Source: Opitutaceae bacterium TAV5 (GTDB taxonomy: Bacteria > Verrucomicrobiota > Verrucomicrobiia > Opitutales > Opitutaceae). Taken from it: a stretch of DNA of 64,000 nt. A program made the translations under genes and the position numbers. Numbering within the stretch: the stretch's first letter is position 1; each line of letters starts with the position of its first letter. The DNA lies in NCBI GenBank assembly GCA_000242935.3, contig CP007053.1, positions 124,001-188,000 of the forward strand, written 5' to 3'. The notes under the pieces were generated by a model, which saw nothing but the letters and a program-made list of their open reading frames with translations, had not been told where the DNA came from and did no database searches. This document shows positions 48,370-56,196 of this stretch, piece after piece.

Positions 48370-48735
48370 ATGAAAACATACCGCACAATTGTATTGATCT
48401 TCGCATGCTTGCTGCTCCTGACAGGGTGTTCCGATCCACCGCCCCGCCCTCCTGTTCCGGTTGTAGTGGCTCGCCGCCCTTCTTTGGTCGGGAAGGGTTA
48501 TGTCTGGATAGTAACAAACACAAGCGACCGCGATCTCACCTTTCAGATCCGCATAGAATTTGGCCCCACGTGGCATCCAACCGTCAAAAAGATAGCGACT
48601 CTTGACATAAAAGCCGGCAAGGAGCGCTCATTGGGATGGGCCGAACTAAAGTTTGAGGTGAATAAAGGAGATCGACTTTATATCAGTCATCTGGATTACG
48701 AGACCAGCTATTGGTCTATCCCGGAGTGGCTCTAG
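48370..48735 (+). CDS. Small lipoprotein of unknown function
   Basis: 121 residues from ATG at 48,370. Residues 1-20 form a lipoprotein signal with lipobox LLTGC. A Pro-rich spacer (PPPRPPVPVV) is followed by a beta-rich domain (YVWIVTNTSDRDLTFQIRI) that resembles small immunoglobulin-like folds. It lies 26 bp after the PIN-domain gene on the same strand and has similar AT-rich composition, so the two probably arrived together. No family recognised. Confidence 0.75.
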   Translation: MKTYRTIVLIFACLLLLTGCSDPPPRPPVPVVVARRPSLVGKGYVWIVTNTSDRDLTFQIRIEFGPTWHPTVKKIATLDIKAGKERSLGWAELKFEVNKGDRLYISHLDYETSYWSIPEWL

Positions 48736-48902
48736 ATACGCCTCCATTTCAGGCTCCGAAAGCAGCCAGAACTATAATTTGTAATCAAAAAAATCTCACG
48801 ATTCAGAAGGAAATCTGGATGAATAATTAGCAGGCCGACGTTCCCATTGCTTCCGAAAAAAGGCTGGCTCGAAATGCTTGGATATTGCCTTATTCTTGAC
48901 AG

Positions 48903-48921
48903 ACTGGTTTATTCAACCAGT
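48903..48921. promoter_or_regulatory. Candidate operator of the toxin-antitoxin pair
   Basis: ACTGGTT-TATTC-AACCAGT is a perfect palindrome with 7-bp arms, 9 bp before the antitoxin start. Such sites usually bind the antitoxin-toxin complex for autorepression. Confidence 0.55.
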
Positions 48922-48930
48922 TTCCAGACC

Positions 48931-49182
48931 ATGAAACCTCTCTCCGATGTCGTGGGTGCCTTTGAGGCGAAGACCAAACTGGGCGAACTCCTGGAGCGCG
49001 TCTCCCAAGGGGCAACGTTTACGATCACCAAGCATGACCGGCCTGTTGCCCGGTTGGTCGGCTTTGACGCCGACCGCGCAGCGCAGCGAGCCGAGGCCAC
49101 CACCGCCCTGCGCGCCTTGCGCTCACGCTACCGCCTGGGCGGACTCGATGTCCGTTCACTCCGTGAGGAGGGGCGCGCATGA
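48931..49182 (+). CDS. Phd/YefM-type (VapB-like) antitoxin
   Basis: 83 residues from ATG at 48,931 (MKPLSDVVGAFEAKTKLGEL). The N-terminal Phd/YefM DNA-binding fold is visible with TFTITKHDRPVARLVGF, followed by a C-terminal helical, Arg-rich toxin-binding tail. Its stop overlaps the toxin start by 4 bp. It should neutralise the PIN toxin and repress the operon through the upstream palindrome. Confidence 0.88.
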   Translation: MKPLSDVVGAFEAKTKLGELLERVSQGATFTITKHDRPVARLVGFDADRAAQRAEATTALRALRSRYRLGGLDVRSLREEGRA

Positions 49183-49601
49183 CTCCCGCCTTCGTGCTCG
49201 ACTGCTCCGCCACCCTTCCCTGGATTTTTCAGGACGAGGCGACCGACGCCACCGACCGGTTGCTGGACGATCTCACGGCGGGAGCCGAGGCGTGGGTTCC
49301 GGCGCTGTGGCATCTGGAACTGGGTAACGTCCTGATCGGCGCCCAACGCCGGGGCCGCATCGACCAGGCGGGCATCGAGGGCTTTTTCTCCCGGCTGGGA
49401 GCCTACGAGATTTCGGTCGATACCGAAACGATACCCCGCGCCTGGAACAAGACGCTCGATCTCGCCCTGCTGCACCAGCTCTCGACCTACGACGCCGCCT
49501 ACCTCGAACTGGCCCTGCGCCGCGACCTCCCGCTCGCCTCTCTGGATACCGCTCTCATCCGCGCCGCCAAGGCCACCGGCGTAACACTTTGCCTGCCCTG
49601 A
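49179..49601 (+). CDS. VapC-like PIN-domain toxin
   Basis: 140 residues from ATG at 49,179. The PIN acidic residues are present: Asp8 (FVLDCSATL), Glu47 (WHLELGN), Asp105 (STYDAAYLEL) and Asp123 (SLDTALI). VapC toxins are Mg-dependent RNases, commonly cutting initiator tRNA or rRNA. Coupled to the antitoxin by a 4-bp overlap. All four acidic residues are kept, so it should be active. Confidence 0.92.
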   Translation: MTPAFVLDCSATLPWIFQDEATDATDRLLDDLTAGAEAWVPALWHLELGNVLIGAQRRGRIDQAGIEGFFSRLGAYEISVDTETIPRAWNKTLDLALLHQLSTYDAAYLELALRRDLPLASLDTALIRAAKATGVTLCLP

Positions 49602-49799
49602 TCCGTGGTATGCGTGGACCGGTGCCCCGTACACCGACAGTGATTCCGCGCCCCACTCGCCACGGCTACCGGGCAGCCGCCCGGACCGCATAACATCCTG
49701 GAGGAATCCGGATTGGCACAGGTTTGCGGTTGCCCGGCGTCCGCCCCGGCGAGTAATGCTCGAACCACGTCCAACGTCCCTCCCACCATTCTCCCCGCC

Positions 49800-51275
49800 A
49801 TGAAAACATATCGCCTCCCGCGTCCCGCGAAAAACATCGTCGTCGCCGCGTTGCTCGCCCTCATCTTCCCCGCCGCCAGACTGCCAGCCGGCCCCGTCAC
49901 GATCGAGCCGACCCCGACCGCCTCCGCTGAAGCCACAAAAACACCTGCGCTGGCCGACGCCCTGAAAAACCTCCGTGAAGGTTACGCCAAGGCTTTTGTT
50001 GCCGCCGGCGGCAACCTCGCGGGATCAGGGTCGAGCTATGAGTGGCGCTCTCTCGACGGCTTCACCCAGGCCCTCGATAACATCGGACAGATGATGGCGA
50101 ACAACTCCCCGGATGAAGCCCTCCGCCAACTCCGTCGCCTCGCGCGAACCGCGCCGACGCCGGAGATGACCACCCTGCTCGAAAACTACGTCGCCGCCAT
50201 TGATGCCGACCTCAAAACGCGCGAGGCCGACGCCCTCAAACGCATCAACGCGCTCCTCGACGCGAGCTTCGACGCCCTTGCCGCCGCCCGAAAACCCGAG
50301 GACATCAACCCCACCCTCGAACAACTCGCCGGCGTCGGCATTGATTACGAAAACGTCCGTTACAACACGGTCGTCGGGAGAGCCCGCAACGCCGCCGCCA
50401 ACATGCACGGCTACGCGGTCCGCTGGCAAAATTACCTCGTCCAGAAAAACATCCCGGATGACGCCAGCGCGCGGCAATCGCTCGAAAGCCTCGCCAACAA
50501 TGTGCCCGGCGAACTGCCGCCCGCCCTGCGCGTCCGTATCGTAAAACACATGACAGCGCTGCGCAATGCCTCCCAGCCCGCCGCCGTCCGGCGCGGCGCT
50601 CTCCTTGCCAAAGCCGATGAACTCTTCGCCGCCGCCACCCTCGACACCCTCGAACAGACCGCCGACGACCTCCGCGCCCTCGAAACCTCGCCCGAAGCCA
50701 AAACCGCCCGTTCCGGCGAGAAGAACGCCCTGACCCGCCTTTACGAACCGCTCGACCGGCTGGCCGCCGCCACCCGGTATTTCAAGGAAGACCGCGCCCC
50801 CGCCGCGCATGAATTGCTGCGCCCCGCCGCCCTCCCCTCCGCCACCCGCCTCCTCATCGCATGCACCCCCGGCCTGGAACGCCTGTGGGACGCATGGTAT
50901 TTCAAGGCCGTCCCGAAGCTCACCGGCCTTGCCGACCGCCTCACTCCGCCTCGCGACAACGAACACGCCCAAACTTATGTCGCGCGGCTTTACGACGAGG
51001 CCGTTGACGCCGGACACTGGCCTGACGCAGCGGTGCTCGCGCAACTGGAGCGCGACCTGCGTCCGGGCGGCGACTGCACCTGTGGGCAGAGGCAGGCAGC
51101 CACCGTCGGCAAAAACCCCGCAGCCGCGATCGAAGCCTTTCTACAGGGGCAACTCCTGGAAAAAGCGCGCCAGCCCAAAGCCGCTGCCGCTGCGTATCAG
51201 GACGCCCTCCGGCAGGGAGCCCCGTCAAAACTGGAGGACCTGATCATCGAACGTCTCAAAACCCTGAACGAATAA
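49800..51275 (+). CDS. Exported helical protein of unknown function
   Basis: 491 residues from ATG at 49,800, which opens a signal peptide (IVVAALLALIFPAARLPAG). The rest is almost entirely alpha-helical with TPR-like spacing (FTQALDNIGQMMANN, LRRLARTAPTPEMTTLLENY) and a C-terminal segment with a CTCGQ motif. No enzymatic signature. GC and codon use match the chromosomal genes. The DUF3465-type gene follows after a 200-bp gap. Confidence 0.8.
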   Translation: MKTYRLPRPAKNIVVAALLALIFPAARLPAGPVTIEPTPTASAEATKTPALADALKNLREGYAKAFVAAGGNLAGSGSSYEWRSLDGFTQALDNIGQMMANNSPDEALRQLRRLARTAPTPEMTTLLENYVAAIDADLKTREADALKRINALLDASFDALAAARKPEDINPTLEQLAGVGIDYENVRYNTVVGRARNAAANMHGYAVRWQNYLVQKNIPDDASARQSLESLANNVPGELPPALRVRIVKHMTALRNASQPAAVRRGALLAKADELFAAATLDTLEQTADDLRALETSPEAKTARSGEKNALTRLYEPLDRLAAATRYFKEDRAPAAHELLRPAALPSATRLLIACTPGLERLWDAWYFKAVPKLTGLADRLTPPRDNEHAQTYVARLYDEAVDAGHWPDAAVLAQLERDLRPGGDCTCGQRQAATVGKNPAAAIEAFLQGQLLEKARQPKAAAAAYQDALRQGAPSKLEDLIIERLKTLNE

Positions 51276-51479
51276 AGACGCCGCCCCCTCCTTCGTGCGC
51301 CCCCGTCTGCCCGAAGTCGGAGGGGAGGCAGAAGGCCCTTCCGGGGTCATATGCCCAAAAAACTCACGCGGAGACGCGCAAGGGGGGGTTCTGTCAAAAC
51401 GGCGCGCCTTTTGCGCGGATCCTGAGAATCCTGAGAAAACGCTTGATCGCGAGGAGACGGAACCGTTCGCATAACGCTC

Positions 51480-52160
51480 ATGACCACACGCGCCACATGG
51501 ACCCCCCGGGCGCTCGCCTGGGGGTTGTTTCTGGTTTTCCTCTGGCAGGGAACCGCCCCCGTCCGTGCCGAGGAATATCACGGCAATCGCAACAGCCGGG
51601 TCTTTCACGCGCCGGACTGCCCCGACTTCAACTGCCGCAACTGCACGGAGAGTTTTGGCAGTTACGACGAGGCGATAAACGCGGGCTTCCGTCCGCATGT
51701 GCCGGTGCGCAATTATCCCGGCTGTATCAATGGCAGACCAAAACCACAACCAGCCTCCCGCACCGCCCCTGCCAGCCACACCGCGCCTGCACCCGGGGTT
51801 TCACCTCCCGTCGATGCGCTTGCCAACAGCGATTTCGAGTTGAAGCGTCTGTTCGACCAGAAAAAAAGCGACGTTTCTGTTTCCGGAAGAGGCGTGGTCA
51901 AGAGCCTGCTTGCCGACGATCTCAATGGCGACCGCCATCAGCGTTTCATCATCGAGCTGGCAAACGGCCAAACCCTGCTGATCGCACACAACATCGACGT
52001 TGCCAAGCGCGTCGAACCACTGGCCGTCGGCGACAGTATCGAGTTTCACGGCGAGTATGTGTGGACAGACAAAGGCGGCACCATCCACTGGACCCACCGC
52101 GACCGGAAAGGACGCCATCCCACGGGTTTCATCAGTGCCAACGGAAAAACCTTCCTGTGA
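51480..52160 (+). CDS. Exported Ada-type zinc-motif and DUF3465-domain protein
   Basis: 226 residues from ATG at 51,480. The signal peptide ends near TAPVRAEE. The N-terminal mature part (GNRNSRVFHAPDCPDFNC then YDEAINAGFRP) matches small Ada-type metal-binding motifs found in nuclease-associated exported proteins. The C-terminal domain (SVSGRGVVKSLLADD, HQRFIIELANGQTLLIAHN, DSIEFHGEYVW, GTIHWTHRD) is a DUF3465 domain, an OB-like fold of unknown role. Both halves are recognised from motifs; cellular function is unknown. Confidence 0.85.
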   Translation: MTTRATWTPRALAWGLFLVFLWQGTAPVRAEEYHGNRNSRVFHAPDCPDFNCRNCTESFGSYDEAINAGFRPHVPVRNYPGCINGRPKPQPASRTAPASHTAPAPGVSPPVDALANSDFELKRLFDQKKSDVSVSGRGVVKSLLADDLNGDRHQRFIIELANGQTLLIAHNIDVAKRVEPLAVGDSIEFHGEYVWTDKGGTIHWTHRDRKGRHPTGFISANGKTFL

Positions 52161-52310
52161 GGGACTGTAATTGCCCCGACACCACTTGCCGGATTACGGA
52201 CGGTGACAGAGCCCGTCATCGTTGACGCGAAGTGACCTGCCTGGTGGCGAGCAGCGCGTGGGGCCTCCTCCGGTCTCAGATTCCTGCTGCGGATCAAAGC
52301 GTGAGGACAC

Positions 52311-52340
52311 AAAAAAGCCCTGAAGGACACATCAGGGCTT
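52311..52340 (-). terminator. Terminator downstream of the coiled-coil/HTH gene
   Basis: On the minus strand AAGCCCTGA pairs with TCAGGGCTT across an 8-nt loop and runs into a T tract. It is 31 bp beyond the stop of the gene at 52,371. Confidence 0.85.
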
Positions 52341-52370
52341 CGCAACGAATGAGACTGATTGGATTTCAGA

Positions 52371-52814
52371 TCAGGAAGCAATGGGCGCGGACTCTTCACC
52401 AGCGGGAGCCGAAGAAGGAGCCACCTCGCCACGAGCAGTCACCAGCCCGAATTCCTTTTTGATATTCTGCACGCTTTGGGCAGAGATGCTGAACCGGATC
52501 GCGATTTCGGGGCCGCTCTTGCCTTCGAGGACTACGGCCTTCACCTGCTCCTTCAGTTCCGGTGTGATCCTGGCGCGAGTCCTCTTCCCTGCCGGTTTGC
52601 CCGAGGGAGCCTTGGCGGTTTTCTTCCCTCGCTTGCCACGAACGCCGACAACCTGTTTCAGGGCTTTGATGAAGTCGTTGACATCGGCATAGCCATACTG
52701 GCCTGGAATGGCAGCAAGCTCGGCGGTGCGTTCCTGTTCGATACTGGCTGCTAGTTTGGCAATGCGAAGACGGAGTTCGGTGAGTTCCTGGATTTTTTGG
52801 ACGAGCATAAGCAA
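52371..52814 (-). CDS. Coiled-coil / HTH DNA-binding-like protein
   Basis: 147 residues from ATG at 52,814. The N-terminal 35 residues form a coiled coil (IQELTELRLRIAKLAASIEQE); a basic linker (RGKRGKKTAKAPSGKPAGKR) precedes an HTH of the resolvase/Hin type (ELKEQVKAVVLEGKSGPEIA then RFSISAQSVQNIKKEFGL). The layout resembles H-NS-like nucleoid proteins in style, but the HTH is different. A strong terminator follows. It borders the cassette array on its 3' side. Confidence 0.7.
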   Translation of the reverse strand: MLMLVQKIQELTELRLRIAKLAASIEQERTAELAAIPGQYGYADVNDFIKALKQVVGVRGKRGKKTAKAPSGKPAGKRTRARITPELKEQVKAVVLEGKSGPEIAIRFSISAQSVQNIKKEFGLVTARGEVAPSSAPAGEESAPIAS

Positions 52815-52895
52815 AAGATCCTTCTACAAATGTTATTTAGGTCGTCACAAGCAAACATATTCCGGGATGATCGGGCAATATGGCATCAGGCACTG

Positions 52896-53393
52896 CTAAA
52901 TCGAATAAATAAAAAAGAAGACCCGTTCTGCGGCTTCATCAAAACCAATCCAGAAAAATGCTCCCTCATATTGCGTCAGAGATGAATCCTTGGGGAGCGG
53001 CCACCATGTTTGTGGCTCCCCTACTTCTGTACCGCGTTTCCGGATTATGGGCCTTTCAGGAAATCCATACGACATCTTTTCTTTACTTCTCCGGCTAGCC
53101 AGGAAAGTTGCGATTGCCTTCTCGATATCATGCTTGGGGGCAGAATAACCAATCCAACAGTGAAAGTCACGGCCTGCCTGATAATGATAATTCAGGAGAG
53201 TTGCGCTTTTCGGCAATGGGACACCTTGATTTTTTATGCGGTTTTCAATCTCAACTGATGAAAGCACAATGGGTGATGGCGTCTGTACTAATGCTTTGGC
53301 CATGAAGTATAGACCGCAACCTGCGATAGTAACAATGACTCCGACGATAAAACCACTTATGGAGTAATAAAATGCTTCAGTCTGTGGCTTCAC
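52896..53393 (-). CDS. Cassette gene: single-TM protein of unknown function
   Basis: 165 residues from GTG at 53,393, 15 bp after the cassette's leading core (GTTATGT). One N-terminal membrane segment (SISGFIVGVIVTIAGCGLYF) is followed by a soluble domain containing YHYQAGRDFHCWIGYSAP and an aromatic C-terminus. No homologous family recognised, which is usual for environmental integron cassettes. The downstream attC is missing. Confidence 0.75.
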   Translation of the reverse strand: MKPQTEAFYYSISGFIVGVIVTIAGCGLYFMAKALVQTPSPIVLSSVEIENRIKNQGVPLPKSATLLNYHYQAGRDFHCWIGYSAPKHDIEKAIATFLASRRSKEKMSYGFPERPIIRKRGTEVGEPQTWWPLPKDSSLTQYEGAFFWIGFDEAAERVFFFIYSI

Positions 53394-53407
53394 GGTAAAT
53401 ATTTTTC

Positions 53408-53506
53408 ACATAACGTCCAAGATCAACCATGGAGGTAGATGGCGCGGCTCATGCCTCAGCATGAGGCGTGACGGCTACCGGAATTGACCGCAGCGCCTTG
53501 TTAGGC
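53408..53506 (-). other. attC site A (99 bp)
   Basis: In cassette orientation it starts with R'' GCCTAAC (53,506-53,500) and ends with R' GTTATGT (53,414-53,408). L'-like CTTGGACG precedes R'. The centre folds around CCTCATGCTGAGGCATGAG. It is about 90% identical to attC site C (9 differences in 95 aligned positions). The stop codon TAA of the upstream cassette gene lies inside R''. Confidence 0.88.
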
Positions 53507-54112
53507 TGGTTCAAATTTTGTGAATGGGAGAGGGTATCCATAGATCTCTCGCCTGTGGATGATGCAGAAGTCGATACCTTCATCGGTCAAATAAACGAGA
53601 TCCTTCTCGCCAATCCAGACGAGCCGCTTCGACCTAAGTAACGCGACGCCGATGGCGAACGAGAAATGATCAGGCGCTGCGTTGCCGACCTTGAATCCCC
53701 ATCTGCTGGGCGTTTTGCCTCCCATTCGCTTTTGATGATGCCAAAGCGTCTTCAAAATATTCTTCTCCTCTATCGTGAGTAAGCCAAATACGGCCGGAGT
53801 GACGCTCGGCGATGGCGGGGCTGGCGTAGTAGCTCTAGGTGGTTCCGGAGGCTCAGGCGGTGGCGGAGTGATCGTTACTCCTGCCTGAACTTTCGTCTTC
53901 ACTTCGAGCCCCTTCGCTGTAACCGCAATATACTCAAAGAACTTCGCGAGCTGCGGAAGAAGAGCCACGACAAACACCGCCAGCCCAATCCAATCGAAGG
54001 CAACAAGTTTAAGGACGTGGAGAACGCCGAGCACGAAAAGTGCTATAAATCCGAGATGCGTGTAGGTGTCCTTACGCATTTGGTTAATTTCTTCTTCGTA
54101 GGGATCGGGCAT
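53501..54112 (-). CDS. Cassette gene: membrane protein with winged-helix-like C-terminal domain
   Basis: 203 residues from ATG at 54,112. Two membrane segments (GFIALFVLGVLHVLKLV and GLAVFVVALLPQLAKF) precede a Pro-rich linker and a C-terminal domain with FGLLTIEEKNILKTLWHHQK and DLVYLTDEGIDFC, which reads like a winged helix. The stop codon is formed by attC site A. The cassette's leading core has been cut by the IS1111-like element (only TAGGC remains next to it). No family recognised. Confidence 0.78.
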   Translation of the reverse strand: MPDPYEEEINQMRKDTYTHLGFIALFVLGVLHVLKLVAFDWIGLAVFVVALLPQLAKFFEYIAVTAKGLEVKTKVQAGVTITPPPPEPPEPPRATTPAPPSPSVTPAVFGLLTIEEKNILKTLWHHQKRMGGKTPSRWGFKVGNAAPDHFSFAIGVALLRSKRLVWIGEKDLVYLTDEGIDFCIIHRREIYGYPLPFTKFEPA

Positions 54113-54260
54113 AATTTTTCTGCCTAGACATTATAGCTGAGGGCAAGAGCGATCTGTAAAAGGGAGCGCTTGTCCCCTAAGCGTGGGTTGCCCCGGGAAG
54201 CGGGGCCTATCCACAAGGCTGAGAGTATAACCCAAACAACCTGAAAACGAGGACAAGCGC

Positions 54261-55385
54261 ATGAGAAAGACAGAGCACTATGTTGGACTGGATGTCCACA
54301 AAGATACAGTGATGGTGGCGGTGGCCGATGGCGGCCGCGAGGGCGAGGTTCGCCTTTACGGGCAGATCAGCAATGATTTGCACGCCATAGAGAAGGCGTT
54401 AAGGAAGATCGGATCGGACGGCGGGGCATTGCACGTGGCCTACGAGGCGGGGCCGACCGGCTACGTGATTTATCGCCGGTTGATGCAATTACAGATTGAG
54501 TGCGTGGTGGTGGCTGCATCGAAGACGCCGGTGGACAAGGCGGCACGGCGCAAGACGGACCGCCGGGATGCACAGATGCTGGCGCGGTTGCACCGGGCCG
54601 GGGAGTTGACCGCCGTGCACGTGCCGGACGCGGCGGACGAAGCCATGCGCGATTTGACCCGGGCCAGGGCGGACGCGGTGCACGACCTGACGCGGGCCCG
54701 GCAGCGCCTCAAGTCGTTTTTGTTGCGTCATGGTTATCGTTACTCGGGCAAGGCGAACTGGAGTGAGGCGCACCGTCGGTATCTGCGAGAGCTGGTGTTG
54801 CCGTTGCCGGGGCTCAAGGCGGTGCTCGAGGAATACCTTTTGGCCATCAGTCAGTGCGAGGACCGGGTGAACCGGCTGGAGCAATTGCTGGAATTGCAGG
54901 CGCCCTTGTGGCGCTTGTATCCGGCGGTCGAGGCTCTGATGACGCTGCGTGGCGTTCAATTGGTCGCCGCAGCCGTGCTGGTCGCAGAGTTGGGCGATAT
55001 ACGCAGGTTTACTCATCCGCGTGACCTGATGGCGTTTCTTGGGCTAGTGCCCAAGGAGGAAAGCTCGGGGCAAACCCGCAAACTCGGTTCGATCACCAAG
55101 GCCGGCAACGCCCATGCGCGCTGGATACTGGTCGAAATGGTCCAGCACGCCTGGTTACCGCCCAAGGTCTCCGCGCACTTGTCCAAACGGCAGGAAGGCC
55201 AGCCCGTGCACAGAAAAGAATTGGCTTGGAAGGTCCAGTTGCGGCTGCACAGCCGCGCATGGCACCTGAGCCGGCGCGGCGTGATGAAGCCCAAAATCAC
55301 CGTGGCCCTCGCTCGCGAAATGGCCGGCTTTGTCTGGGCCATGCTCAAAACCGTCGACTGGGATCATATGACTCGCTGCGCATAA
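54261..55385 (+). CDS. IS110-family transposase (DEDD recombinase)
   Basis: 374 residues from ATG at 54,261. The N-terminal DEDD/RuvC-like domain carries Asp11 (GLDVHKDT), Glu62 (YEAGPTG), and Asp100/Asp103 (RRKTDRRDA). The C-terminal Transposase_20 domain has LMTLRGVQLVAAAVLVAELG and the catalytic serine region KLGSITKAGNAHARW (Ser277). Length and motifs are complete, so the enzyme is probably active. Its target, an integron attC, matches the known habit of IS1111-attC elements. Confidence 0.95.
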   Translation: MRKTEHYVGLDVHKDTVMVAVADGGREGEVRLYGQISNDLHAIEKALRKIGSDGGALHVAYEAGPTGYVIYRRLMQLQIECVVVAASKTPVDKAARRKTDRRDAQMLARLHRAGELTAVHVPDAADEAMRDLTRARADAVHDLTRARQRLKSFLLRHGYRYSGKANWSEAHRRYLRELVLPLPGLKAVLEEYLLAISQCEDRVNRLEQLLELQAPLWRLYPAVEALMTLRGVQLVAAAVLVAELGDIRRFTHPRDLMAFLGLVPKEESSGQTRKLGSITKAGNAHARWILVEMVQHAWLPPKVSAHLSKRQEGQPVHRKELAWKVQLRLHSRAWHLSRRGVMKPKITVALAREMAGFVWAMLKTVDWDHMTRCA

Positions 55386-55759
55386 GCCAACCACGTCTGC
55401 GAAGAGGGGGAGGATGTTCTTTCAAAGGCCGAATGGCGGCACAAGTCAGGGACCGGGCGGCCGGCCCATGCATGTTGACGTTAGGGGCAGCGGTATCGGA
55501 GCCTATCCGTCCGCCACGCACGAGCCTAGGGCATGCGGGCAAGACGCACCAATGAACTGTCGGTAACCAACCCGCGTAGATCAGCACGATCACGGTTTAC
55601 AGCCAGGATCACGCCAACCAACCCACGCACGCGTTTATCCTATAATCGACCGGTCCCTGTCCTGTGCCTCCATCGGCAAAATAGTTTATATAAACAGATA
55701 CCTGATAAATCATTGGGCTGCCACTGCTTTTTCCCTCTTGCAGAATCGCAGCTAGATCA
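55386..55759 (+). ncRNA. Candidate guide (bridge/seek) RNA region of the IS1111-like element
   Basis: 374 bp of non-coding sequence between the transposase stop and the right end, where IS1111-subgroup elements encode their guide RNA. GACGTTAGG at 55,477-55,485 is identical to nine bases spanning the insertion point of the attC target (cassette strand). GCCTAG (55,524-55,529) repeats the left junction and TAGATCA (55,577-55,583) repeats the right IS end, candidates for other guide segments. RNA boundaries are not determinable by eye. Confidence 0.55.
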
Positions 55760-55861
55760 ACGTCCAAGATGAGCCATGCGAGAGGGGGAGTAACGAGAAT
55801 CAAAAACCCTTACGAAAACCAGCGAAGCAGCAATCGCATTGGCTCCAGCGATTTGTTAGGC
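55759..55861 (-). other. attC site B (R' core interrupted by the IS)
   Basis: In cassette orientation it starts with R'' GCCTAAC (55,861-55,855). AATCGCTGGAGCC and GGCTCATCTTGGACG form the L-type arms, with a TGCGATTGCTGCTTCGC segment between. It ends at GTT, after which the IS begins. The rest of R' (AGGC) lies beyond the IS at 54,125-54,122. Confidence 0.82.
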
Positions 55862-55869
55862 TCCTTGAT

Positions 55870-56085
55870 TTATTGATCCCGACGAAGCGTTCCATCGATT
55901 CCGGCTTGAATTGCCTCCAGAAACTTTGCGGCATCTCCAAGTGTTCGTATGGTAAAAAATGACGTGCTCCGCTGTGATGGACGTATATATTTGTTTTTAG
56001 CTTGGCTCCAATCGAGTTGTGTCACGCCAAAACCTTTCTTGGCTTTTGCAATTTGGACTGCATGTTTCATGATCTTTTTATTCAT
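55870..56085 (-). CDS. Cassette gene: small basic protein
   Basis: 71 residues from ATG at 56,085, which lies 9 bp after the cassette's leading core GTTAGGC. An upstream in-frame ATG at 56,148 falls inside attC site C and is rejected. Basic N-terminus (MNKKIMKHAVQIAKAKKG), aromatic middle (LDWSQAKNKYIRPSQ) and a helical end (DAAKFLEAIQAGIDGTL). No recognised family. Cassette layout with leading core, gene and attC is complete except for the IS insertion in attC B. Confidence 0.7.
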   Translation of the reverse strand: MNKKIMKHAVQIAKAKKGFGVTQLDWSQAKNKYIRPSQRSTSFFTIRTLGDAAKFLEAIQAGIDGTLRRDQ

Positions 56086-56093
56086 TATATTTT

Positions 56094-56192
56094 GCCTAAC
56101 GTCCAAGATCAGCCATGGAGGTAGATGGCGCGACTCATGCGACAGCATGAGGCGTGACAGCTACCGGAATTGGCTGCATCGCCTTGTTCGGC
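56094..56192 (-). other. attC site C (99 bp)
   Basis: In cassette orientation R'' is GCCGAAC (56,192-56,186) and R' is GTTAGGC (56,100-56,094), the exact consensus GTTRRRY. L' CTTGGACG precedes R'. The centre folds around GCCTCATGCTGTCGCATGAG. About 90% identical to attC site A. Confidence 0.9.
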
Positions 56193-56196
56193 TCTT

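Larger units (their letters stand above)
54127..55759 (+). mobile_element. IS110-family, IS1111-like insertion sequence inside an attC core
   Basis: About 1.63 kb. The left flank ends GCCTA (54,122-54,126) and the right flank resumes ACGTCCAAG (55,760 on); joining them gives GCCTAACGTCCAAG, the intact attC end seen at 56,094. Subterminal inverted repeats are visible: TAGCTGAGGGCAAGAGCGA near 54,134 and, on the other strand at the right end, TAGCTG then GCAAGAGGGA (55,754 back to about 55,732). Subterminal rather than terminal repeats, no target duplication, and a long 3' non-coding tail are IS1111-subgroup features. Boundaries are exact to one base. Confidence 0.85.

Noticed and set aside
52840-52895. 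attC downstream of the last cassette gene
   Set aside because: Neither ACATAAC (the complement expected from its leading core) nor another RYYYAAC/GTTRRRY pair is found; the array end appears decayed.
55609-55803. 64-residue minus-strand frame at the right end of the IS
   Set aside because: It begins inside attC site B and runs through the IS end and candidate guide-RNA region; no domain and no sensible start site.
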